Position numbers and translations under genes: made by a program. A stretch of 64,000 bases of DNA from positions 62,001-126,000 of the forward strand of contig CAWAQG010000008.1 in NCBI GenBank assembly GCA_963784135.1. The letters are read 5' to 3'. The stretch's first letter is position 1, and every line of letters begins with the position of its first letter. This document shows positions 32,438-41,243 of the stretch, piece after piece. The stretch is from JADFXI01 sp963784135 (GTDB lineage Bacteria > Nitrospirota > Thermodesulfovibrionia > Thermodesulfovibrionales > Dissulfurispiraceae). Under the pieces are notes generated by a model. The model worked only from the letters and a program-made list of their open reading frames with translations, was not told the DNA's origin and did not search any database.

Positions 32438-33739
32438 TCATCCAGAGGATGCAAGGCAATCTGCGGCATAAGACAGCCAATGCAGACGCAGGGCCGACTT
32501 TGCAAACAGCAGCTTCCATTTCCGGGCATGATAGACCAGTTTTCCAGCTACCCGAATAAGATCACGGATGATGGTCCGTATGTTGTGACTCCGAGCTTCT
32601 TTTGGCAAAAGCTTCATCTTTAAAGCTACCAATAGTATCTGAGCTATCTGCCCCGCTGCGTAGAAGGCTCTATTTGCATTGAATTGACTGCATGGAGGAT
32701 GGTGCAGGTCCAGATGGATAAGAGGTCCCTTTAAAGCATTCTCCTGTCCCTGCTTTTCCCGATGCCTTTTTACAATCTCTGCAAGAGATATATCACTCCT
32801 GCTGACCAGGATGAACGTGTAACGAGGAAAAAGCAGTTTCTGTTTTTCTTCCTGCATGGTACGAACGACTACATATGTCTGCTCCTCTTTCCATCCTCCG
32901 GGCTTATGATACAGAAACGCTGCGTGCTCGGTGCCGTCGTCGTTTATCGCCTCCCAATCAGACTCGATAAAGTCCTCCATGGATTCCCTCAATGGACGTT
33001 TGTAAGTATTGCTCGTCACGCTGATTGAGTAATCCCATCCATGCTCTTTACAGAAATGCACAACCTCTTTCCGATAATATGCATTATCAAATCTCGCCCA
33101 CACCGGACATCCTTCACCCAGCATTGCCGCTGTCTCTTCAAGAAGCTCTTTAACGCCGTGAGCTACATGCACACCGCCTTTTTGTAGGCGCTGTGTCACC
33201 CACAAACCACCTACAAATGCTGCATGCAGCCAATATCCAAGACTTCCGTCATAGAGCTTCCCAGCTCCTTCAAAATATTCTCCGCTCACTTCTATGCCTG
33301 TACCGTCCACAAACACCGGTACGTAGCCCTTGGTAACCGTCTCATGCTCTATCACAGAACCAACTATATTAGATGCCTGCAACCGGGCCACTGCCAATAA
33401 TCTCTCACATGCACTGTCGTCAAATCGGCTGAGATATTCTCCCAAACGACGATGATTGGGAACTCTCCCAAGTCCGAGCAGTGCGCATCTCGCAGCGTCT
33501 GTCCCAAGACGATCAACGTCCAGAATTGCTCCATCCCCCTGTGCCAGACTGTATATAAGGCTCAGAAGCATCTCGACATCTGATGCGCCACGTGCACGCT
33601 TCTTAAGCTTGATTGCCGATCTTATCTCATCAGTAAGGCCCATCCTCGCTGCCATCGCTGAAAGAAACACTGATCCTGCCGAGGCTGAAATCTGCTCGTC
33701 TGTGAACTCTATCTCTATCTTCCTTGCTATAATACTCAT
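32438..33739 (-). mobile_element. IS1380-family transposase gene
   Basis: 433-residue DDE transposase with the order typical of IS1380: N-terminal ARKIEIEFTDEQISASAGS, then LGRVPNHRRLGEYLSRFD. An aspartate sits in the VFVDGTGIEVSGEYFEGA block, followed by GLWVTQRLQKGGVHVAHG and ARFDNAYYRKEVVHFCKEHGWDYSISV. The C-terminal helical part ends KLVYHARKWKLLFAKSALRLHWL. ATG 33739 follows AGGAGG. The frame is intact, so the element could be active. The insertion ends were not resolved: only a weak CCC...TAAC similarity exists between the two flanks, and no target duplication is evident. Confidence 0.85.
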
Positions 33740-33871
33740 TGGCACCTCCTGGGTGAAATATCGTTTCTGCCCGAAACTCAGATATTATAACCCTTCAGGT
33801 GCCTTCTTCATTCTGTTAACCGGGAATATAGGCAAGCTGAAACTGCCCGCTCCGTTCCGGTATGATATAGT

Positions 33872-35646
33872 ATGCGTATGGTTGCAGAACTGTCAAAGAC
33901 CCCCCGCAGGCCGGGCGTGTATATTTTCAAAGGGCAAAAAGGGAAAGTGCTTTATGTGGGCAAGGCAAAGAACCTGAGGACCCGCCTGAGAAGCTATTTC
34001 CGGGAATCAGCCAACCTCGAACCCCGCAAAGCGGCAATGGTGAAGCTGATTAAAGATTTTTCCTACATTGTTACAGACAACGAACTTGAAGCGCTTATTC
34101 TTGAAGCGAGCCTGATCAAGCAACACAAGCCGAATTTCAATATTATCCTCAGGGATGACAAAAACTATCCATATATCAAACTGACGATGACCGAAGCGTG
34201 GCCGAGAATCGAGGTGGTACGGGGAATAAAACGCGACGGGAATCTTTACTTCGGCCCATACATTCCCGCACAGGCCATGTGGGAGGCGATGGCCTTTATC
34301 AGAAGAAATTTTCCTGTCAGGCCCTGTAACTATGCCCTTGATAAGCCGATGCGGCCCTGCATCCAGTACGATATGAAAAAATGTCCGGCGCCCTGCGCAG
34401 AAAAAATCAGTAGAGAGGAATACATGGATATTGTGGAGGACGTGAGGCTTTTCCTCTCAGGCGAGAAAAAGGGATTGCTGAAAAATCTGGAGCATAAAAT
34501 GCAGGCTTATTCCGAACAGCTGCGCTATGAGGAGGCCGCGCGGGTAAGGGACAGCATAGGCAGGCTCCAGAGGGCATTTGAATCGCAGAAAGTTATAGCT
34601 CCGGAACTCGGAGATATCGATGTTATCGGCTTCTACCGTGACGGTGACATAGCGATGATAAATATTCTTTTCCTGAGAAAGGGCATTTTAATCGGAGCAA
34701 AGGACTTTTTCCTCGAAAAAGTTATGGAGTCGAAAGAGCAGGAGATAATGAGAAGTGTAATAGAACTCTTCTATGCGAAGGACATAATGCCTGCGCCGGT
34801 AATTTTGGCCGGCGTTCCGCCTGCCGACAGGGACGCGTTGAAGAGCTGGCTTAGAGACAAAAGGGGGGGAGCGTTGATATAGAGACGCCGCGGCGCGGCA
34901 AAAAGCGCGACCTGCTGAAAATGGCTGCTGAAAACGCACGTCTCCACCTCGCCTCCAAAATAAGAACTCCGGCTGATGACAGCATGCAGAAACTGAGGGA
35001 AAGATTGCAGCTCGCGCAGACGCCCGTGTCAATCGGGGCCTTTGATGTCTCTACCATCCAGGGCAGCGAATCAGTGGGCGCCTTTGTCTTCTGGGAGCAC
35101 GGGTCGTTCAAAAAGAGACTTTTCAGGCATCTCAGGATAAAAGAAACGATGGGTGTCGATGACTATGCCATGATGAAAGAGATTGTCCTCCGGACACTGA
35201 AAAACATCGGAGACGAGACGCCGGACCTTATAGCAATCGACGGCGGAAAAGCCCACCTTGATGTTGCGCATAAGGCCATGGAAGAACTCGGCATAGTGAA
35301 AGATATCGTAGGTATCGCAAAAAAGCCCGACAGGGCCTTCCTCCTGAACGGCGGGATTGTTGACCTGGAAGATAAAGACAAGTCATCATTGCTGCTTAAA
35401 AAAATAAGGGATGAAGTCCATCGGTTCGCGATCAGCTTCCACAGGAAATTACGGGACAAAAAACTCATGGACTCGCCGCTTACCAGGGTCCCGGGCATCG
35501 GCAGGAAGCGGCGGATCGAGCTCTTGAGGCATTTCGGCAGTCTTGATGGTATCAGATACGCAACTACGGACGACATCGTGAACCTCAAAGGTTTCAACAG
35601 GAAAATTGCAGAACGGCTTAAAGAAGAGATAGGTAATGGGTCATAG
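33872..35646 (+). pseudogene. uvrC: Excinuclease ABC subunit C, frame broken at a G7 run
   Basis: Nucleotide-excision-repair endonuclease making both incisions with UvrAB. The first frame gives the GIY-YIG domain (RRPGVYIFKGQKGKVLYVGKAKNL), the CxxC-type iron-sulfur region and the UVR motif (AYSEQLRYEEAARVRDSIG), then stops at 34882. The rest continues in another frame from about 34870: RNase H-like domain (GAFDVSTIQGSESVGAFVFW, AIDGGKAHLDVA) and helix-hairpin-helix (RVPGIGRKRRIELLRHFG). At 34863-34869 there are seven G; eight would read RDKRGGSVDIETPRRGKK straight through. It is therefore a recent frameshift, slippage site or base-call error. The final codons IGNGS and stop derive from the repeat array at 35631. 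Confidence 0.9.
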
Positions 35647-35700
35647 GTCATGGGTTATTGATTATAAAAATTATAACCTATGACCCATTACCTATAACCT
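35631..35700. repeat. Head-to-head heptamer array (RGGTNAT / ATNACCY)
   Basis: Ten consecutive 7-bp frames: AGGTAAT, GGGTCAT, AGGTCAT, GGGTTAT, TGATTAT, spacer AAAAATT, then ATAACCT, ATGACCC, ATTACCT, ATAACCT. A 20-bp perfect inverted repeat lies within. Overlaps the last codons and TAG of uvrC. Closely related words recur at 41164-41238. Confidence 0.9.
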
Positions 35701-35718
35701 AAAATTTAAGGAGGCATT

Positions 35719-36657
35719 ATGCAGATTTATATTTCCGGGTCACTTGCATATGACCGGATCATGGATTTTCCCGGAAAGTTTTCCGACCACATTCTGCCTG
35801 ATAAAATTCATATTCTGAATGTTTGTTTTACCGTGAACGGCATGACAGAGAAGTTCGGGGGGACTGCCGGGAATATCGCCTATTCGTTGGGCCTGCTCAA
35901 TGAAAAGCCGCTGATTCTCGCGACTATCGGCAAGGATTACCGGAGTTACTTCGACTGGCTGGAGAAAAACCGGATTTCAGCAGAGGGAATAAAAGTCATC
36001 AATGAAGAGTTTACCGCAGGGGCGTATATAACAACTGACCGCGCGGACAACCAGATAACGGGATTCAACCCCGGCGCAATGAAACATCCTTCAGGATATG
36101 ATTTCAGCAGCGTGGACCCGGACAATTCCATCAGCCTGATCGGACCCGGAAACCTCACCGACATGATGGAGTATGCTAAGGCATGTAAGCACAGAAAGAT
36201 CCGGTATGTGTGCGATCCCGGACAGTCGCTTACCGCATGGGACAAACATGCCCTTACCGCGTGGATTGCCGGCTCCATGCTGCTCATCTCCAATGATTAT
36301 GAGCTCGAAATGATTATGAACATAACCGATATGGATAAAAAGGGACTGCTGCAATTGTCGGGGACCATTATCAGCACGCTGGGAGAAAAGGGATCTCTCA
36401 TCAGCACGCCGGAAGGCGATATCAGCGTGCCTTCCGCCAGGGTTGATTCTGTTCTTGACCCGACAGGGGCCGGGGACGCATACAGGGCCGGGCTGATTAA
36501 AGGTATTGCAATGGGCATGGACCTTGAGACTGCGGCAAAAATAGGCTCGGTGGCCGGCGCATATGCTGTGGAGAAGTACGGAACACAGGAGCATGCCTTC
36601 ACTTATGAGGACTTCATTGAGCGGTATAAAGTCAATTTCGGAGCGTGGCCGGGATGA
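35719..36657 (+). CDS. PfkB-family carbohydrate/nucleoside kinase
   Basis: Cytosolic ribokinase-fold kinase, 312 residues. N-terminal GSLAYDRIMDFPGKF and KFGGTAGNIAYSLGLL are the first PfkB signature region; the second signature DPTGAGDAYRAGLIKGIAMG carries the anion hole and catalytic Asp. The closest resemblance is to archaeal-type adenosine/sugar kinases, but the substrate cannot be read from the sequence. AAGGAGG upstream. Ends in an ATGA overlap with the phosphotransferase gene that follows, so the pair probably works on one pathway. Confidence 0.88.
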   Translation: MQIYISGSLAYDRIMDFPGKFSDHILPDKIHILNVCFTVNGMTEKFGGTAGNIAYSLGLLNEKPLILATIGKDYRSYFDWLEKNRISAEGIKVINEEFTAGAYITTDRADNQITGFNPGAMKHPSGYDFSSVDPDNSISLIGPGNLTDMMEYAKACKHRKIRYVCDPGQSLTAWDKHALTAWIAGSMLLISNDYELEMIMNITDMDKKGLLQLSGTIISTLGEKGSLISTPEGDISVPSARVDSVLDPTGAGDAYRAGLIKGIAMGMDLETAAKIGSVAGAYAVEKYGTQEHAFTYEDFIERYKVNFGAWPG

Positions 36658-37730
36658 TCAATGAAGAGGCGTTAAGGGCGTATCTTTTTAAAGAATTCAG
36701 TTCAGCTACTGCAGTCGACATCAGAAAGCTCGGCTCAGGGGTCCAGGGCTCCGGATTCCTGGTTGAAATTAAGTCGCCTGCGGAAGTCAGACGATATGTG
36801 ATAAAAGCGCTTTTATCCGAAGGGCTGGGACACGATTATCCTTCCGACAGGGCCGCGGTATTTCTTCTCGACCTTGATGAATATAAAAACCTTCCGAAGC
36901 ATGTTGCGGCAATAGACGTGCTTGCGGAGCATGAAAACGGTTCCATACGTTCAATCGGCGGAGGCAAGGAATACTATCTGCTGATGGAGCAGGTCGAGGG
37001 GCAGGATTATTTTGGCGACCTCGCCGGATTTGCCCGCAAAGAACGGCTTGATGACGCTGACATCTCGAAGATTAAATCCATGACCTCCTACCTTGCCTCC
37101 ATACATGCGGCAAAGAAAGATGCGCGGCAGCTTTACTGGAGAAAAATCAGGGACACTATCGGACATGGAGAATGCCTCATGGGTGTGTTTGATACATACC
37201 CGGATGGAGTGATGCAGTATGAAGAGATGGCCGAAATAGAAAAGCTTTGCGTGGATTGGCGGGCGCGGCTTAAGCCCAGGGCCGGCCGTCTCTGCCAGAT
37301 ACATGGCGATTTTCACCCCGGCAATATATGGTTTAAAGAAGGCAAAGGGCCAAAGGCAAAGGGCCAAAGTAACGACAGTGACTTTGTGCTTTTGGACAGA
37401 AGCCGCGGCCCCTGGGGAGAAGCCGCCGATGATATTACCGCGCTGACGACAAATTACGTGTTTTCTTCGCTGCGCGCCCACGGGACAGTCACTGGACCCT
37501 ACCTGGAGGCCCTGCACCTGTTTTTTAATGAATATGTGACATTGTCAGGTGACAGAGAATTGTATGAGGTGCTCGCGCCTTTTTATGCATTCAGGGGCGT
37601 TGTTGTTGCGAACCCTGTTTTTTACCCCGATATTACGTCTGAAGTGCGGAAGAAACTATTCACTTTTGTCAGGAATGTCTTGCAGACGGACAGATTCGAA
37701 GTCGGGCGTGTGAATGAATATATAAAATAG
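36654..37730 (+). CDS. APH/choline-kinase-fold phosphotransferase
   Basis: 358 residues, kinase fold of the aminoglycoside phosphotransferase family. The catalytic loop is QIHGDFHPGNIWF and the metal-binding loop follows as LLDRSRGPWGEAADDITALT, where the family usually has a DFD/D-type Asp. ATG 36654 overlaps the stop of the PfkB gene. Between these two motifs lies an insertion KEGKGPKAKGQSND encoded by a heptamer repeat. With the PfkB neighbour, a sugar- or nucleoside-phosphorylating role is more likely than drug resistance. Function not established. Confidence 0.8.
   Translation: MINEEALRAYLFKEFSSATAVDIRKLGSGVQGSGFLVEIKSPAEVRRYVIKALLSEGLGHDYPSDRAAVFLLDLDEYKNLPKHVAAIDVLAEHENGSIRSIGGGKEYYLLMEQVEGQDYFGDLAGFARKERLDDADISKIKSMTSYLASIHAAKKDARQLYWRKIRDTIGHGECLMGVFDTYPDGVMQYEEMAEIEKLCVDWRARLKPRAGRLCQIHGDFHPGNIWFKEGKGPKAKGQSNDSDFVLLDRSRGPWGEAADDITALTTNYVFSSLRAHGTVTGPYLEALHLFFNEYVTLSGDRELYEVLAPFYAFRGVVVANPVFYPDITSEVRKKLFTFVRNVLQTDRFEVGRVNEYIK
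37339..37373 (+). repeat. In-frame heptamer/14-mer tandem repeat inside coding sequence
   Basis: AAGGCAA, AGGGCCA, AAGGCAA, AGGGCCA, then AAGTAAC. Two exact copies of a 14-bp unit sit inside the phosphotransferase gene between its catalytic and metal-binding motifs and encode GKGPKAKGQS. Confidence 0.75.
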
Positions 37731-37741
37731 TTTGCGCCAAC

Positions 37742-37760
37742 GGGGGCTGCAATAGCCCCC
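37742..37760. terminator. GC-rich hairpin between convergent genes
   Basis: GGGGGCT pairs perfectly with AGCCCCC around GCAAT, just after the phosphotransferase stop and before the end of the convergent DUF1059 gene. There is no T-run on either strand. Confidence 0.45.
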
Positions 37761-37778
37761 CACCGGCGGGACTCTGAG

Positions 37779-37943
37779 CTATGCAGGTTTAATCATCTTT
37801 TTGATGTCCGTGTCGGGTATCGTCATATTATGCATGGTTTTCCCGTGCTGTTTTACGATCTCGATGATCTCCTTCTCGTCATGGCTTTTGACCGAAAAGT
37901 TACACGGCGAGTCGCATTCGACTTTTTTCATAGCCTCTGCCAT
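37779..37943 (-). CDS. DUF1059 small protein
   Basis: 54 residues from ATG 37943, with a strong GGAGGTG site. Sequence MAEAMKKVECDSPCNFSVKS, then HDEKEIIEIVKQHGKTMHNM. The CxxxC pair followed by a SHDEKE and a histidine-rich helix is the DUF1059 pattern, a family of tiny cytosolic proteins of unknown function. It stands alone between the phosphotransferase and the ion channel. Confidence 0.85.
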   Translation of the reverse strand: MAEAMKKVECDSPCNFSVKSHDEKEIIEIVKQHGKTMHNMTIPDTDIKKMIKPA

Positions 37944-38023
37944 TGCTGTCACCTCCTTTCAAGCGCTGATAATCATAGCCTATCACCAGGAAACACTTTG
38001 TCAAGATTAATGCCGGCACCTTC

Positions 38024-39256
38024 TCAAAAATGCTCTCTCCGACCCCGCCCTTTACTCTCGTCCCTTCGAAAACTTGCGCCCCGCGGCTCCCAGGCGCTTA
38101 CCTGCCAGTTATCCGGTTTCCCTTCATCTGCAACCCATGGCGGCAGCTTAATGAGAAAGTAGGATGCCAGCCCGTTGGCGTATGGTTCGTACATTGCCCG
38201 TAATTCTGCCAATTGCCGGTCAGCGGCTTCTCCCTCATTGAACTTCAGGCCTGCATCCGTTAAAACTGCGCGCAATCGGGCAAGCATGTCCGGAGACAGC
38301 CGGTCAATCGCCGGCATTGCGGGCGGTCTGTTGAATACAAGAGCAAGGTCGACGACAGCGTGGCGGGCAATAGCAAATGTCAGTTCAGCCTGCCGCTTGC
38401 AACTTCCCTCCACGCCGACCATTACGAGCGCGCAGGTGTCGAGGACAGCGGTAAGGGCTCCGAGCCATGACTGATTATCGTGCTGAGATCTGAAATAGGC
38501 AAGCGCCGGGTAAGAGATATGGCCTTCGAGAAGTTCAGCGGACCAGGTCTCCCACTCAAGGAGCAGTTGCCTTAGCGCCTCCATGCCATGCGCGTCAGCG
38601 TGGCGGCGCAGCATTTCACCGGCGCACGGCGGGGAACCAGCCCTTGCATCAAGAAGCGAGATGCTGACTTCCCGCCGTGCAAAGGACTGGTTTAGGGCTG
38701 GCAGGTAACTGATTACGAGCGCAAGAAACCCAAACCCCAGCCCTGCTTCGAGCACCGTAAGAAAGCGCGCCATTCCGACGCTGGGAAACACATCTCCCAA
38801 TCCAAGGGTGAAAATAGTTGTGCCGCTCATATACAGATCAGTAAAAAAGCCCCTGTCCCCCAGAGCTGCACGGACTTGCGAGCCGGTAGCCCAGTGGAGC
38901 AATGCAAAACCGATGATTAGCCAGATTACCCAAAATCCTATCATAAGAAGATTGCAAAGGGGGCCGAAGAAACTCAAACAAGTTTCCCGAAATTTTGCCG
39001 GTACGAAGCGGCTGACCGCCCCTCTCCATGAACGCCAGCAGAAACGGAAAAGGTATCTGTTGAGGCGAAACCGGCGGGTCACACGGCGCGGAAGGACAAT
39101 GGTCTCGAATCCTTCCCACAGGATGACCATGACCAGAAACACCCCTGCTATCGCCGCAGGCACTTGCATAGCATAATTGTACCACTTCACAAGTTGAAAT
39201 GAGAGACGCCGAATTGCATCATCAGAAAAGTATTCGAAAGTGATTCGTTGTCTCAT
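38024..39256 (-). CDS. Two-helix ion channel protein
   Basis: Inner-membrane channel of the potassium-channel pore type with a large cytosolic C-terminus; up to 410 residues. Helices are visible around residues 31-48 (AAIAGVFLVMVILWEGF), 97-120 and 160-185. The pore loop TTIFTLGLGDVFPSV matches TxGxGD of K+ selectivity filters, with LGLGD replacing VGYGD. No RCK/TrkA-N domain is recognisable in the cytosolic part (residues 200-410), which is unusual. Start unclear: ATG 39256 gives the longest frame, ATG 39169 begins nearer the first helix; neither has a good ribosome site. Confidence 0.8.
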   Translation of the reverse strand: MRQRITFEYFSDDAIRRLSFQLVKWYNYAMQVPAAIAGVFLVMVILWEGFETIVLPRRVTRRFRLNRYLFRFCWRSWRGAVSRFVPAKFRETCLSFFGPLCNLLMIGFWVIWLIIGFALLHWATGSQVRAALGDRGFFTDLYMSGTTIFTLGLGDVFPSVGMARFLTVLEAGLGFGFLALVISYLPALNQSFARREVSISLLDARAGSPPCAGEMLRRHADAHGMEALRQLLLEWETWSAELLEGHISYPALAYFRSQHDNQSWLGALTAVLDTCALVMVGVEGSCKRQAELTFAIARHAVVDLALVFNRPPAMPAIDRLSPDMLARLRAVLTDAGLKFNEGEAADRQLAELRAMYEPYANGLASYFLIKLPPWVADEGKPDNWQVSAWEPRGASFRRDESKGRGRREHF

Positions 39257-39452
39257 TTAAGAATGTATTCGAAATATTTCACTTGGCAACACCAACTACG
39301 TCATTCCCGCAGGCTATACATACAACTTACCTAAGGGCAACCATGTTGTAGACCTGCTTTTTATTCTGTTTGTGTTCACAGCTGCTTGAGGTATTCCTGA
39401 AAACTGATACACTATAATTAAGATATCGGTATTTTATTAAGGAGGTCCCGCT

Positions 39453-40361
39453 ATGGTGCGAAAGATAAAAAAGGTGTGGAAAAGCAGGCCGACGATTGAA
39501 GGGGCAGGCGTCCATCTTAAACGTGCCTTTGGCAACTATCAGGTGCCGCAGCTCGACCCCTTTTTGCTCCTTGATGATTTCCATTCCGACAACCCCAGCC
39601 ATTACCTCGCGGGATTTCCCTGGCATCCCCACCGGGGAATCGAGACCATCACGTATGTGCTTCAAGGCAAGGTCGAACATGGTGACAGCATGGGCAACAG
39701 CGGAATCATATCACCCGGAGATGTGCAGTGGATGACGGCTGGAAGCGGGATCATCCATCAGGAGATGCCGAAGGGGAACAAGGATAAGCTGCTCTGGGGG
39801 TTGCAGCTCTGGGCGAATCTCCCTTCAAGTTTCAAGATGATGGGTCCGCGGTACCGTGAGGTGAAACGCGTTGACATTCCCGAGAAGAAACTGGCTTCCG
39901 GAGCAGCAATAAGAATCATCTGCGGGGCCGTTGACGGCGTTATCGGTCCTGTTACTGATATTGTCACCGGGCCCGAATATATTGACGTCCTGGTGCCGGC
40001 AAAGACGGCTTTTACCCATGCGGTACCTTCCGGGCATACAGTTTTTGCTTATGTAATCGAGGGAAGCGCATATTTTGACAAAGAGAGAAACCCGTTTGCG
40101 TATGAGGCTATAGGCAATAATTATTTCGACTTCAAGAGAGAATGCAAATTCAGCGCAGAGAACATCGTCCTTTACGAACGCGACGGCGATGAGGTTGCAA
40201 TCGAAGCTGAGGATTCGGCGGTGCGCTTTCTCCTTGTTTCCGGCAGGCCTATCGGCGAACCTGTTGCCTGGTATGGTCCCATTGTCATGAACACCCAGGA
40301 GGAACTGCGGATAGCATTTGAGGAGTTTGAAAAAGGGACTTTCATAAAGAATCGGGCTTGA
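39453..40361 (+). CDS. Pirin family protein
   Basis: Cupin-fold bicupin, 302 residues. The iron-site cupin motif is FPWHPHRGIETITYVLQGKVEHGDSMGN, then DVQWMTAGSGIIHQEMP; ligands H, H, H and E are all present. C-terminal half LWANLPSSFKMMGPRYREV and the second cupin match pirins. Some pirins have quercetinase activity; most have no known substrate. AAGGAGG upstream of ATG 39453. Stands alone. Confidence 0.92.
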   Translation: MVRKIKKVWKSRPTIEGAGVHLKRAFGNYQVPQLDPFLLLDDFHSDNPSHYLAGFPWHPHRGIETITYVLQGKVEHGDSMGNSGIISPGDVQWMTAGSGIIHQEMPKGNKDKLLWGLQLWANLPSSFKMMGPRYREVKRVDIPEKKLASGAAIRIICGAVDGVIGPVTDIVTGPEYIDVLVPAKTAFTHAVPSGHTVFAYVIEGSAYFDKERNPFAYEAIGNNYFDFKRECKFSAENIVLYERDGDEVAIEAEDSAVRFLLVSGRPIGEPVAWYGPIVMNTQEELRIAFEEFEKGTFIKNRA

Positions 40362-40462
40362 GCGCGGGGTCTCTTAGAGAGGGCTATTGAGGCCGACATC
40401 ATTCAGCCGGAGGCAGCTGCATAGCGGAAAAGTTTTCAAGATTCGCGGGAATGCCGGGGAAA

Positions 40463-41155
40463 TTATTGCCGGTTTCTTTCGGATGGAGAAAATTTAATAT
40501 AGTTTTCCCATATCAGGAAAAGTTCTTTTGTCGCCCTGATGTCACCGGCGCAGTAGCGGGCTATATCAACGCAGCGTTTTGACCTGAACAGTTCTTTCAC
40601 ATCATGTCCGGTAATGCCGTCGGCCTTGGGGCTCTTGATATTGAATGTCCTGCACCACATATCAAGACTGAACCGTTTTTTCGTGGTACCGTAAAAGGAC
40701 AATTGATCGAGAAGATCGATATGCGGGCCGCTGTAACGGTTGGGCATCAATTCTCTTGCCGGCTTAATTTTATGCAGCGCGGAGCGGATGAGAATGAACG
40801 GACAATCAAATACCCGGCCGTTGAAGGTTATGAACTGATCATACATCCTGATGGTGTTCCAGAACTTTTCGAGCAGTTCCTTTTCCGTTCCGCTCTCGAA
40901 CCGCATCCCGTCTTCGTCAAAAGGCGGCAGCATGTCTCCGGGTGTCTGGAAATAAACCGCCCCTTTGCCGGTATCCGGATTGAGCATTCCAATGGTGATA
41001 ATCTCAGCGGTGAGCGGGTAGAAGGAAAGACTCTCCCTTGCCAGTTTGGCCTCTTCTTCGGTCCCGGCCCATTTAAGAAAGTATTCCTGAGAGACGGGAT
41101 CAAGGGATTCAAAATCCATCCCAACCGTCTCTATGTCAAATATGATGCGACTCAT
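40463..41155 (-). CDS. Predicted PolB-like 3'-5' exonuclease
   Basis: 230 residues, DEDD exonuclease fold. ExoI motif FDIETVG (residues 6-12), ExoII FITFNGRVFDCPFILIRS, and ExoIII region YCAGDIRATKELFLIWENY. This is the stand-alone relative of the family B polymerase proofreading domain. Substrate unknown. Last gene of the tkt-ftsEX-envC-ctpA run; separated from ctpA by a heptamer array, with little ribosome site of its own. Confidence 0.82.
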   Translation of the reverse strand: MSRIIFDIETVGMDFESLDPVSQEYFLKWAGTEEEAKLARESLSFYPLTAEIITIGMLNPDTGKGAVYFQTPGDMLPPFDEDGMRFESGTEKELLEKFWNTIRMYDQFITFNGRVFDCPFILIRSALHKIKPARELMPNRYSGPHIDLLDQLSFYGTTKKRFSLDMWCRTFNIKSPKADGITGHDVKELFRSKRCVDIARYCAGDIRATKELFLIWENYIKFSPSERNRQ

Positions 41156-41163
41156 TCAACAAC

Positions 41164-41238
41164 AGGTAATAGGTTATGGGCGATAGGTAATGGGTTATTG
41201 TTTTTTTCCTATAACCCATTACCCCTAACCTATGACCT
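41164..41238. repeat. Head-to-head heptamer array between ctpA and exonuclease gene
   Basis: AGGTAAT, AGGTTAT, GGGCGAT, AGGTAAT, GGGTTAT, a 12-base T-rich spacer, then ATAACCC, ATTACCC, CTAACCT, ATGACCT. Same 7-bp word family as 35631-35700. It fills almost the whole 88-base gap, ending 6 bases before the ctpA stop and starting 8 bases before the exonuclease ATG. Confidence 0.9.
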
Positions 41239-41243
41239 CTCTT

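Noticed and set aside
32380..33830. Exact ends of the IS1380-type element
   Set aside because: Only a weak CCC...TAAC resemblance between flanks and no matching target duplication, so boundaries are not called beyond the transposase gene.
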